DNA of 64,000 bases from Hyphomicrobiales bacterium (GTDB lineage Bacteria > Pseudomonadota > Alphaproteobacteria > Rhizobiales > Beijerinckiaceae): the NCBI GenBank assembly GCA_016716745.1, contig JADJVD010000007.1:1-64000 (forward strand), written 5' to 3'. Below, one piece after another: positions 1 through 7,525 of the stretch. Each line of letters begins with the position of its first letter. Within the stretch, counting starts at the first letter, position 1. The notes beneath the pieces are model-generated. The model saw only the letters and a list, made by a program, of their open reading frames with translations. It searched no databases and was not told where the DNA came from. Both the position numbers and the translations under genes were made by a program.

Positions 1-1
1 C

Positions 2-487
2 GGCAATCAGGTCGACGTGAAGCCCGGCAATGCGATGCCGCTCGCCAACATGCCGGTCGGCACGATCGTCCACAATGTCGAGCTGAAGATCGGCAAGGGC
101 GGCGCGCTCGCCCGCTCCGCCGGCGCCTATGCGCAGATCGTCGGCCGTGATCAGGGCTACGTCATCCTGCGCATGAATTCGGGCGAGCAGCGCCTCGTTC
201 ACGGCCAGTGCTTCGGCACGGTCGGCGCGGTGTCGAACCCCGACCACATGAACACCAATCTCGGCAAGGCCGGCCGCAAGCGTTGGCTCGGCCGTCGTCC
301 GCACAATCGCGGCGTCACGATGAACCCGGTCGACCATCCGCACGGCGGCGGCGAAGGCCGCACCTCCGGCGGCCGTCATCCGGTCTCCCCGTGGGGCAAA
401 CCCACCAAGGGCAAGAAGACGCGCAGCAACAAGTCGACGACGAAGTTCATCGTGACCTCGCGTCACAAGAGCAAGAAGAAGGGCTGA
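2..487 (+). CDS. rplB: 50S ribosomal protein L2 (partial, 5' end outside window)
   Basis: This is the C-terminal part of ribosomal protein L2, which lies near the peptidyl-transferase centre of the 50S subunit. The frame is open from the first bases of the window, so the start is upstream. The highly conserved L2 motif GGGEGRTSGGRHPVSPWG is present near the C-terminus, followed by the usual lysine-rich tail. It is followed after 3 bases by rpsS, as in S10 operons generally. The identification is certain; only the N-terminus is missing. Confidence 0.98.
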   Translation, partial: GNQVDVKPGNAMPLANMPVGTIVHNVELKIGKGGALARSAGAYAQIVGRDQGYVILRMNSGEQRLVHGQCFGTVGAVSNPDHMNTNLGKAGRKRWLGRRPHNRGVTMNPVDHPHGGGEGRTSGGRHPVSPWGKPTKGKKTRSNKSTTKFIVTSRHKSKKKG

Positions 488-490
488 TCC

Positions 491-766
491 ATGTCACGCT
501 CGATCTGGAAGGGCCCGTTCGTCGACGGCTACCTGCTCAAGAAGGCCGAGGCGAGCCGCGGCTCCGGCCGCTCCGAGGTCGTCAAGATCTGGAGCCGTCG
601 CTCCACCATCCTGCCGCAGTTCGTGGGCGTCACCTTCGGCGTCTACAACGGCCACAAGCACGTGCCCGTCACCGTGACGGAAGACATGATCGGCCATCGC
701 TTCGGCGAGTTCTCGCCGACGCGCACCTTCCACGGTCACGCTGCGGACAAGAAGGCGAAGAAGTAA
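491..766 (+). CDS. rpsS: 30S ribosomal protein S19
   Basis: A 91-residue S19 protein, which binds 16S rRNA in the head of the small subunit as a complex with S13. The start MSRSIWKGPFVDGYLLKKAE and the conserved HxxVPVTVTEDMIGHRFGEF region are typical of the family, and the length is normal. It lies between rplB and rplV with 3 and 1 bases of spacing, so it is translated as part of the S10 operon. Confidence 0.98.
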   Translation: MSRSIWKGPFVDGYLLKKAEASRGSGRSEVVKIWSRRSTILPQFVGVTFGVYNGHKHVPVTVTEDMIGHRFGEFSPTRTFHGHAADKKAKK

Positions 767-767
767 G

Positions 768-1169
768 ATGTCGAAGCCGAAGTCCCCCCGCGCGCTGAAG
801 GACAACGAGGCCAAGGCTGTGGCCCGCAACCTTCGCGTCAGCCCGCAGAAGCTCAACCTTGTCGCGCAGCTCATCCGCGGCAAGAAGGTCGCGAGCGCGC
901 TCGCCGACCTCGAGTTCTCGCGCAAGCGCATCGCCCACGACGTCAAGAAGACGCTCGAGAGCGCGATCGCCAACGCCGAGAACAATCACGATCTCGACGT
1001 CGACGATCTCGTCGTCGCCGAGGCGCATGTCGGCAAGGGCATCGTCATGAAGCGCTTCCATGCCCGCGCGCGCGGTCGCGCCGGTCGCATCGAGAAGCCT
1101 TTCTCGCACCTCACCATCGTCGTCCGCGAGGTCGACGCCGAGGCGGCGAAGTCGAAGTCGGCGGCCTGA
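768..1169 (+). CDS. rplV: 50S ribosomal protein L22
   Basis: A 133-residue L22 protein, which lines the peptide exit tunnel of the 50S subunit. The core motif VSPQKLNLVAQLIRGKKV and the C-terminal RARGRAGRI loop segment that reaches into the tunnel are visible. The N-terminus has about 10 extra lysine-rich residues and the C-terminus a short KSKSAA tail, both common in alphaproteobacteria. It starts 1 base after the rpsS stop. Confidence 0.98.
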   Translation: MSKPKSPRALKDNEAKAVARNLRVSPQKLNLVAQLIRGKKVASALADLEFSRKRIAHDVKKTLESAIANAENNHDLDVDDLVVAEAHVGKGIVMKRFHARARGRAGRIEKPFSHLTIVVREVDAEAAKSKSAA

Positions 1170-1179
1170 GGAGAAGACT

Positions 1180-1911
1180 ATGGGTCAGAAGATCAATCCG
1201 ATCGGGCTGCGCCTCGGCATCAACCGCACCTGGGATTCGCGCTGGTTCGCGAGCAAGGGCGAGTACGGCAAGCTCCTGCATGAGGACATGAAGATCCGCG
1301 AGGTCCTCATGAAGGCCCTCAAGCAGGCGGCGGTGTCGAAGATCGTCATCGAGCGCCCGCACAAGAAGTGCCGCGTCACGATCCACTCGGCCCGTCCGGG
1401 CGTGGTGATCGGCAAGAAGGGCGCCGACATCGACAAGATCCGCAAGATGGTGTCGAAGATCACCAAGTCCGAGGTGGTCATCAACATCGTCGAGGTGCGC
1501 AAGCCCGAGGTCGACGCGACGCTCGTCGCCGACTCGATCGCCCAGCAGCTCGAGCGCCGCGTCGCCTTCCGTCGCGCCATGAAGCGCGCCGTGCAGTCGG
1601 CGATGCGCCTCGGCGCCGAAGGCATCCGCATCAACTGCTCCGGCCGTCTCGGCGGCGCGGAGATCGCGCGCCTCGAGTGGTATCGTGAGGGCCGCGTGCC
1701 GCTGCATACGCTGCGCGCCGACGTCGATTACGGCGTCGCCACCGCGCACACCGCCTACGGCACGTGCGGCATCAAGGTGTGGATCTTCAAGGGCGAGATC
1801 CTCGAGCACGACCCGATGGCGCAGGACAAGCGCGCCGCCGAGGGCGACCATTCCGGCCCGAGCCGTCCGCGCCGCGAGCGCGAGCCGCGCGAGCCGCGCC
1901 AGGCCGCCTGA
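1180..1911 (+). CDS. rpsC: 30S ribosomal protein S3
   Basis: A 243-residue S3 protein, part of the mRNA entry channel with S4 and S5. The start MGQKINPIGLRLGINRTW at 1180 is chosen because it is the universal S3 N-terminus and is preceded by GAGGAGA; the open frame itself runs further upstream. The KH-domain motif GVVIGKKGADIDKI is present. The C-terminus carries an RPRREREPREPRQAA extension that is basic and acidic in turn, typical of this class of bacteria. Confidence 0.98.
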   Translation: MGQKINPIGLRLGINRTWDSRWFASKGEYGKLLHEDMKIREVLMKALKQAAVSKIVIERPHKKCRVTIHSARPGVVIGKKGADIDKIRKMVSKITKSEVVINIVEVRKPEVDATLVADSIAQQLERRVAFRRAMKRAVQSAMRLGAEGIRINCSGRLGGAEIARLEWYREGRVPLHTLRADVDYGVATAHTAYGTCGIKVWIFKGEILEHDPMAQDKRAAEGDHSGPSRPRREREPREPRQAA

Positions 1912-1941
1912 TCCGGCCGACTGAATTTGAGAGTTTGAACC

Positions 1942-2355
1942 ATGCTGCAACCCAAGCGCACCAAGTTCAGGAAGGCCTTCAAGGGCCGCATTCGCGGCGA
2001 CGCGAAGGGCGGCTTTGAGCTGAACTTCGGCCAGTACGGCCTGAAGGCGATGGAGCCCGAGCGCATCACCGCGCGCCAGATCGAGGCGGCCCGCCGCGCC
2101 CTGACGCGCCACATGAAGCGCGCCGGCCGCGTCTGGATCCGCATCTTCCCGGACGTGCCGGTGTCGAAGAAGCCGACCGAAGTCCGCATGGGCAAGGGCA
2201 AGGGCGCGCCCGAGTTCTGGGCCGCGCGCGTCGCGCCCGGCCGCATCATGTTCGAGATCGACGGCGTGCCGCACGATCTCGCGCGCGAGGCGCTGACTCT
2301 TGCGGCCGCCAAGCTGCCGATCAAGACGCGCTTCATCCAGCGCATCGCCGAGTGA
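1942..2355 (+). CDS. rplP: 50S ribosomal protein L16
   Basis: A 137-residue L16 protein, which helps organise the A-site region of the 50S subunit. It begins MLQPKRTKFRKAFKGRI and contains the conserved GKGKGAPEFWAARV segment. Length and order (rpsC-rplP-rpmC) are standard for the S10 operon. Confidence 0.98.
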   Translation: MLQPKRTKFRKAFKGRIRGDAKGGFELNFGQYGLKAMEPERITARQIEAARRALTRHMKRAGRVWIRIFPDVPVSKKPTEVRMGKGKGAPEFWAARVAPGRIMFEIDGVPHDLAREALTLAAAKLPIKTRFIQRIAE

Positions 2356-2366
2356 GGGAGAGACAG

Positions 2367-2579
2367 ATGAAAGCCAAGCAGCGCCTCTCCGACCTGCGCG
2401 CGATGACCGGCGATCAGCTCTCCGACGAGCTGATGAAGCTGAAGAAGGAGCAGTTCAACCTGCGCTTCCAGCGTGCGACCGGACAGCTCGAGAACACCGG
2501 CCGCATCACCGAGGTCCGTCGCGACATCGCGCGCCTCAAGACCTTTGCGACGGCCAAGGCCGCGGCCAAGAAAGCCTGA
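2367..2579 (+). CDS. rpmC: 50S ribosomal protein L29
   Basis: A 70-residue L29 protein near the tunnel exit, where L23 and L29 form a docking site for SRP and trigger factor. The start MKAKQRLSDLRAMT at 2367 is chosen over an in-frame upstream ATG because it has a GGGAGAGAC ribosome binding site and matches the family N-terminus. The signature FNLRFQRATGQLENTGRI is present. Confidence 0.97.
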   Translation: MKAKQRLSDLRAMTGDQLSDELMKLKKEQFNLRFQRATGQLENTGRITEVRRDIARLKTFATAKAAAKKA

Positions 2580-2590
2580 GGATCCGAACA

Positions 2591-2833
2591 ATGCCGAAGC
2601 GAATTCTCCAGGGCGTCGTGGTCAGCGACAAGCAGGACAAGACGGTGGTGGTGAAGGTGGAGCGCCGCTTCACCCATCCGCTGCTGAAGAAGACCGTGCG
2701 CCGCACGAAGAACTACCACGCTCACGACGAGGCCAAGAAGCACAAGGTCGGCGACGTCGTCTCCATCGAGGAGACCAAGCCGATCTCGAAGCTGAAGCGC
2801 TGGATCGTCGTGGACGAGGCGCCGAAGGCCTGA
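2591..2833 (+). CDS. rpsQ: 30S ribosomal protein S17
   Basis: An 80-residue S17 protein, a primary 16S rRNA binder with an OB fold. It begins MPKRILQGVVVSDKQDKTVV and has the conserved VERRFTHPLLKKTVRRTKNY region. The coding frame is open upstream, but the ATG at 2591 matches the family start. It is the last gene of the classical S10 operon and is followed by a 100-base gap before rplN. Confidence 0.97.
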   Translation: MPKRILQGVVVSDKQDKTVVVKVERRFTHPLLKKTVRRTKNYHAHDEAKKHKVGDVVSIEETKPISKLKRWIVVDEAPKA

Positions 2834-2884
2834 TCCGGCCGAACGTCAACATGAGAGGGGACGCAAGTCTCCTTCAGGCGAAGT

Positions 2885-2903
2885 CCGGCGGCCGCTCCGC
2901 CGG
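2885..2903 (+). promoter_or_regulatory. Hairpin in the rpsQ-rplN gap
   Basis: A perfect 7-bp stem (CCGGCGG, loop CCGCT, CCGCCGG) lies 31 bases before the rplN start, in the only gap of about 100 bases in this part of the cluster. No T-tract follows, so it is more likely a leader or processing structure at the S10/spc boundary than a terminator. Function is inferred from position only. Confidence 0.4.
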
Positions 2904-2933
2904 AAACCTGTCTGGGAAGAAAGGCTACAGGCC

Positions 2934-3302
2934 ATGATTCAGATGCAGACCAACCTCGACGTCGCCGACAATTCCGGCGCGCGTCGCGTGATGTGCATCA
3001 AAGTTCTGGGCGGCTCGAAGCGGAAATACGCCTCGGTCGGCGACATCATCGTCGTCTCGATCAAGGAGGCCATTCCGCGCGGCCGCGTCAAGAAGGGCGA
3101 CGTCATGAAGGCGGTCGTCGTGCGCACCGCCAAGGACATCCGTCGCTCCGACGGCTCCGTCATCCGTTTCGATTCCAACGCGGCCGTGCTGATCAACAAT
3201 CAGTCCGAGCCGGTCGGCACGCGTATCTTCGGGCCGGTTCCGCGCGAGCTGCGCGCCAGGAACCACATGAAGATCATCTCGCTCGCGCCGGAGGTGCTGT
3301 AA
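2934..3302 (+). CDS. rplN: 50S ribosomal protein L14
   Basis: A 122-residue L14 protein at the subunit interface (bridge B8) and near the translational GTPase site. It begins MIQMQTNLDVADNSGARRVM and ends ISLAPEVL, the usual family ends. It is the first gene of the spc group. Its stop codon TAA overlaps the ATG of rplX by one base, which implies translational coupling. Confidence 0.98.
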   Translation: MIQMQTNLDVADNSGARRVMCIKVLGGSKRKYASVGDIIVVSIKEAIPRGRVKKGDVMKAVVVRTAKDIRRSDGSVIRFDSNAAVLINNQSEPVGTRIFGPVPRELRARNHMKIISLAPEVL

Positions 3303-3619
3303 TGGCCGCCAAGATCAAGAAGGGCGACAAGGTCGTCGTCATCGCCGGCCGCGACAAGGGCAAGTCCGGCGAAGTGGTGCAGGTGATGCCGAAGGACGAG
3401 CGCGCGCTCGTGCGCGGCGTCAACCTCGTCAAGCGCCACCAGCGCCAGACCGCCAACCAGGAAGGCGGCATCATTTCCAAGGAGGCTCCGATCCAGCTGT
3501 CGAACATCGCGCTGGCGGACCCCAAGACCGGCAAGCCGACCCGCGTCGGCTTCAAGATTCTCGACGACGGCCGCAAGGTTCGCGTCGCCAAGCGCTCGGG
3601 AGACCTGATCGATGGCTGA
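3302..3619 (+). CDS. rplX: 50S ribosomal protein L24
   Basis: A 105-residue L24 protein, an assembly initiator of the 50S subunit. It begins MAAKIKKGDKVVVIAGRDKG, the KOW motif that binds 23S rRNA. The start overlaps the rplN stop by one base and its end overlaps the start of rplE by 8 bases, so these three genes are tightly coupled. Confidence 0.98.
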   Translation: MAAKIKKGDKVVVIAGRDKGKSGEVVQVMPKDERALVRGVNLVKRHQRQTANQEGGIISKEAPIQLSNIALADPKTGKPTRVGFKILDDGRKVRVAKRSGDLIDG

Positions 3620-4316
3620 GCCGAAGAACGACAAGGCGGGCAAGGACAAGGCCGCCAAGAGCGGCGCGGCGCCTGCCAAGGATTCCGCCAAGGTCGCCAA
3701 GGAGCCGAAGGCCGCCAAGGGCGCGAAGGGCGCGGCTGCGGCCGGCGCTCCCTCGCCGGCGGTGCCGAAGGACTACAAGCCGCGCATGAAGAAGCTCTAC
3801 GAGGAGCAGATCCGCGCGACGCTGATCAAGGAATTCGGCTACAAGAACCCGCTCGAAGTGCCGAAGATCGACAAGATCGTCCTCAACATGGGCGTGGGCG
3901 ACGCGGTCAACGACACCAAGAAGGTGACGACGGCCGCCGCCGACCTGGCGATGATCGCCGGCCAGAAGCCGATCGTGACGCGCGCCCGCAAGGCGATCTC
4001 GACCTTCAAGGTGCGCGAGAACATGCCGATCGGCGCGAAGGTGACTCTGCGTTCGACGCGCATGTACGAGTTCATCGACCGCCTTGTGAACATCGCGCTG
4101 CCGCGCGTTCGCGACTTCCGCGGGCTCAACCCGAAGTCGTTCGACGGCCGCGGCAACTACGCGATGGGCATCAAGGAGCACATCGTGTTCCCGGAAATCG
4201 ACTACGACAAGGTCGAGTCGGTTCTCGGCATGGACATCATCGTCTGCACGACGGCGAAGTCCGACGACGAAGCCCGCGCGCTGCTGCGTGCGTTTAATTT
4301 CCCGTTCCGGCAGTGA
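3612..4316 (+). CDS. rplE: 50S ribosomal protein L5 with lysine/alanine-rich N-terminal extension
   Basis: L5 binds 5S rRNA in the central protuberance. The L5 core begins around residue 52 (DYKPRMKKLYEEQIRATLIK) and contains MGVGDAVNDTKK, the GLNPKSFDGRGNYAMGIKEH signature and the usual C-terminal LLRAFNFPF. The first 50 residues are an unusual low-complexity tail made mostly of Lys and Ala, with Gly, Asp and Pro. The protein is 234 residues long against about 180-185 usual. The ATG at 3612 overlaps the end of rplX. No other good in-frame start lies nearer the core, which makes the extension likely real. Confidence 0.96.
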   Translation: MAEPKNDKAGKDKAAKSGAAPAKDSAKVAKEPKAAKGAKGAAAAGAPSPAVPKDYKPRMKKLYEEQIRATLIKEFGYKNPLEVPKIDKIVLNMGVGDAVNDTKKVTTAAADLAMIAGQKPIVTRARKAISTFKVRENMPIGAKVTLRSTRMYEFIDRLVNIALPRVRDFRGLNPKSFDGRGNYAMGIKEHIVFPEIDYDKVESVLGMDIIVCTTAKSDDEARALLRAFNFPFRQ

Positions 4317-4358
4317 GCGCCTGACGGCTCTCAAACGCGGAAACCATAGGAAACACTG

Positions 4359-4664
4359 ATGGCCAAGAAGAGCTCCATCGAGAAGAACCAGCGCCGCGCG
4401 AAGCTGGTGAAGAAGTTCGCGGCGCGCCGGTCCCGTCTCAAGGCGATTGCGGACAACGAGCAGCTGAGCATGGAGGAGCGCTTCGAGGCGCGCCTGAAGC
4501 TTGCCGAGCTGCCGCGCAACTCCGCGCCCTCGCGCATTCGCAACCGCTGCGAAGTGACGGGCCGCCCGCGCGCCTTTTACCGCAAGTTGAAGATGTCCCG
4601 TATCGCGCTCCGCGAGCTGGGCAACAAGGGGTTGATCCCCGGCCTCGTCAAGTCGAGCTGGTAA
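4359..4664 (+). CDS. rpsN: 30S ribosomal protein S14
   Basis: A 101-residue S14 protein of the long, zinc-independent (C-minus) type: it lacks the CxxC pairs of the short form. It begins MAKKSSIEKNQRRAKLVKKF and contains the conserved PRNSAPSRIRNRCEVTGRPR and LRELGNKGLIPG segments. It sits between rplE and rpsH as in other spc operons. Confidence 0.98.
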   Translation: MAKKSSIEKNQRRAKLVKKFAARRSRLKAIADNEQLSMEERFEARLKLAELPRNSAPSRIRNRCEVTGRPRAFYRKLKMSRIALRELGNKGLIPGLVKSSW

Positions 4665-4676
4665 GGAGCGCGAGCG

Positions 4677-5075
4677 ATGTCGATGAACGATCCTTTGGGC
4701 GATATGCTCACGCGCATCCGCAACGCGCAGATGCGGCGCAAGAACAAGGTCTCGACGCCGGGCTCGCGCATCCGCGCGAACGTGCTCGACGTGTTGCAGC
4801 AGGAAGGCTACATCCGCGGTTATTCGACCACGGAGTTCGGCAACGGCCGCACCGAGTTCGAGATCGAACTGAAGTATCACGAGGGCGAGCCCGTCATTCG
4901 CGAGATCGAGCGCGTGTCGAAGCCCGGCCGCCGCGTCTATACGGCGGTCACCGCCATGCCGCGCGTCGCCAACGGCCTCGGCATCACGATCATTTCGACC
5001 CCGAAGGGCGTCATGGCCGATCATGCGGCGCGCGACGCCAATGTCGGCGGTGAAGTGCTCTGCAAGGTGTTCTGA
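4677..5075 (+). CDS. rpsH: 30S ribosomal protein S8
   Basis: A 132-residue S8 protein, which binds the central domain of 16S rRNA and in many bacteria represses the spc operon. It begins MSMNDPLGDMLTRIRNAQMR and ends with the conserved GVMADHAARDANVGGEVLCK block, including the rRNA-contacting C-terminus. A GGAGCG site precedes the start. Confidence 0.98.
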   Translation: MSMNDPLGDMLTRIRNAQMRRKNKVSTPGSRIRANVLDVLQQEGYIRGYSTTEFGNGRTEFEIELKYHEGEPVIREIERVSKPGRRVYTAVTAMPRVANGLGITIISTPKGVMADHAARDANVGGEVLCKVF

Positions 5076-5095
5076 CGGAGCGACGAGGAACTGTC

Positions 5096-5629
<534 letters not shown>

Positions 5630-5639
5630 GGAGTGGCCT

Positions 5640-6002
5640 ATGGCTAAGGATCTCAAGGCCGAAGGCCGGCGCAAGGCGCGTGTGCGCCGCTCGATCAGGG
5701 CCCACGCCTATGGTCGTCCGCGCCTCTCGGTGTTCCGTTCGTCGAAGCAGATCTATGCGCAGATCATCGACGACGAGCAGGGCGCGACGCTGGTCGCCGC
5801 CTCCTCGCTCGAGAAGGACAATCGCGCCGCGATGAAGACCGGCGCGAATGTCGACGCCGCGCGCGAGATCGGCAAGCTGATCGCCGCGCGCGCGACCGAG
5901 AAGGGCATCAAGGAAGTCGTGTTCGATCGCGGCGCCTACATGTATCACGGCCGCGTCAAGGCGCTGGCCGAGGGCGCCCGCGAGGGCGGCCTGAGCTTCT
6001 GA
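5640..6002 (+). CDS. rplR: 50S ribosomal protein L18
   Basis: A 120-residue L18 protein, which binds 5S rRNA together with L5. It has the conserved RPRLSVFRSSKQIYAQIIDD stretch and the GGAYMYHGRVKALAEGARE-like C-terminal block (here RGAYMYHGRVKALAEGAREG). The next gene, rpsE, starts after a 68-base gap, the largest in this part of the operon. Confidence 0.98.
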   Translation: MAKDLKAEGRRKARVRRSIRAHAYGRPRLSVFRSSKQIYAQIIDDEQGATLVAASSLEKDNRAAMKTGANVDAAREIGKLIAARATEKGIKEVVFDRGAYMYHGRVKALAEGAREGGLSF

Positions 6003-6070
6003 GCGGCGCAAAGCCTCTCGGACAATCGACGAAGCGAGCGGCGCGCAGCGCGTGTCCGCGCAAGTGACGG

Positions 6071-6649
6071 ATGACAAGAATGGCTCGTGATGGAGAGCGC
6101 GGTCGCGATCGCGATCGTAAGGAAGTCGACAGCGAATTCGTGGATCGCCTGGTCCACATCAATCGCGTCGCCAAGGTTGTGAAGGGCGGCCGTCGCTTCG
6201 GCTTCGCCGCGCTTGTCGTCGTCGGCGACCAGAAGGGTCGCGTCGGCTTCGGCCACGGCAAGGCCCGCGAGGTTCCCGAGGCGATCCGCAAGGCGACCGA
6301 CGCCGCCAAGCGCGCGCTGATCCGCGTGCCGCTGCGCGAGGGTCGCACGCTGCATCACGACGTGTACGGTCGCCACGGCGCCGGCAAGGTCGTCCTGCGC
6401 GCCGCGCCCGCGGGCACGGGCATCATCGCCGGCGGCCCGATGCGCGCCGTCTTCGAGACGCTCGGCATGGCTGACGTCGTGGCCAAGAGCCAGGGCTCGT
6501 CCAACCCCTACAACATGATCCGCGCGACGTTCGACGCGCTGAAGCGCGAGGATTCCCCGCGCTCGGTCGCCGCCCGCCGCAACATCAAGGTCTCGACCCT
6601 TCAGTCCCGCCGTCAGGGTGGCGACGCCGAAGCGGCCGCGGAAGCCTGA
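6071..6649 (+). CDS. rpsE: 30S ribosomal protein S5
   Basis: A 192-residue S5 protein, involved in decoding fidelity and mRNA unwinding at the entry channel. The family core VDRLVHINRVAKVVKGGRRF and VGDQKGRVGFGHGKAREVPE are present. Two in-frame ATGs lie close together (6071 and 6080). The second gives MARDGERGRD, which fits the usual alphaproteobacterial S5 start better; neither has a strong ribosome binding site, so the start is uncertain by 3 residues. Confidence 0.97.
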   Translation: MTRMARDGERGRDRDRKEVDSEFVDRLVHINRVAKVVKGGRRFGFAALVVVGDQKGRVGFGHGKAREVPEAIRKATDAAKRALIRVPLREGRTLHHDVYGRHGAGKVVLRAAPAGTGIIAGGPMRAVFETLGMADVVAKSQGSSNPYNMIRATFDALKREDSPRSVAARRNIKVSTLQSRRQGGDAEAAAEA

Positions 6650-6663
6650 GGGGAGGGGACGAC

Positions 6664-6858
6664 ATGACCACCGCTCAGAAGAAGACCGTCACCGTCGAGC
6701 AGACGAAGAGCCCGATCGGCCGCCCGGCTTCGCAGCGCCAGACGCTGCGCGGCCTCGGCCTCGACAAGGTCGGCCGCCAGTCGGTTCTCGAGGACACGCC
6801 CGCCGTTCGCGGCATGATCGCCACGGTCGCGCATCTCGTGCGCGTCGTCGAAGGCTGA
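6664..6858 (+). CDS. rpmD: 50S ribosomal protein L30
   Basis: A 64-residue L30 protein. The family core is KSPIGRPASQRQTLRGLGLD followed by VLEDTPAVRGMI. It carries a short N-terminal extension rich in Thr and Lys before the beta strand. It lies between rpsE and rplO, its standard place, with GGGGAGGGG just upstream. Confidence 0.97.
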   Translation: MTTAQKKTVTVEQTKSPIGRPASQRQTLRGLGLDKVGRQSVLEDTPAVRGMIATVAHLVRVVEG

Positions 6859-6868
6859 GGAGGCGACC

Positions 6869-7351
6869 ATGGTGAAACTCAACGACCTTCGCGACAACGC
6901 GGGCTCCTCCAAGAAGCGCATGCGCATCGGCCGCGGCATCGGCTCGGGCAAGGGCAAGACCGGCGGGCGCGGCGGCAAGGGCCAGACCGCGCGCTCCGGC
7001 GTGCGCATCAAGGGCTTCGAGGGCGGCCAGATGCCGCTGCATCGTCGCCTGCCCAAGCGCGGCTTCACGAACATCTTCGCGCGCGACCTCAACGAGGTGA
7101 ATCTCGGCCGCATCCAGGAAGCGGTGGAGGCGGGCAAGCTCGCCGCCGGCGCTCCCGTGACGGTCGAGACGCTGGTCGCCGCCGGCGTGCTCTCCAAGCC
7201 GCGCGACGGCGTGAAGATCCTCGGCAAGGGCGAACTCAAGGCCAAGCTCGCCTTCGAGGTGGCCGGCGCCTCGAAGTCCGCCGTCGCGGCGATCGAGAAG
7301 CTCGGCGGCAGCGTCAAGCTGCTGGCTGAAGCCGTCGCCGCCGAAGCGTGA
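6869..7351 (+). CDS. rplO: 50S ribosomal protein L15
   Basis: A 160-residue L15 protein, a late assembly protein of the 50S subunit. It begins MVKLNDLRDNAGSSKKRMRI and has the glycine-rich signature RGIGSGKGKTGGRGGKGQ and the FEGGQMPLHRRLPKRGF block. It precedes secY, but the 174-base gap between them holds unusual secondary structure. Confidence 0.98.
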   Translation: MVKLNDLRDNAGSSKKRMRIGRGIGSGKGKTGGRGGKGQTARSGVRIKGFEGGQMPLHRRLPKRGFTNIFARDLNEVNLGRIQEAVEAGKLAAGAPVTVETLVAAGVLSKPRDGVKILGKGELKAKLAFEVAGASKSAVAAIEKLGGSVKLLAEAVAAEA

Positions 7352-7380
7352 GACAGCGCCGACGAGGGCTTCAACTGAGC

Positions 7381-7437
7381 CCGTCGGCCGCCCATATGTG
7401 ACCGACGGGGCGAGGGCGAAAGCCCGTCCGCCCCGTC
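7381..7437 (+). promoter_or_regulatory. Leader with two mutually exclusive hairpins between rplO and secY
   Basis: Bases 7404-7412 (GACGGGGCG) pair perfectly with 7429-7437 (CGCCCCGTC). Inside them a second stem, 7414-7417 with 7422-7425, closes a GAAA tetraloop. Bases 7381-7387 (CCGTCGG) are also a perfect complement of 7402-7408 (CCGACGG), so the two folds cannot form together. A third small hairpin, 7498-7503 with 7507-7512, lies just before the secY ribosome binding site. This arrangement is typical of attenuators or of translational control, but the function here is inferred. Confidence 0.5.
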
Positions 7438-7525
7438 GCCGCGTCAGGGGATGGCGCATCATCCGGCGTCGGCGGAGACCGGCGTCGCGCGATAACCGGG
7501 GCGAGGCGCCCCACGGAGCGACGAC

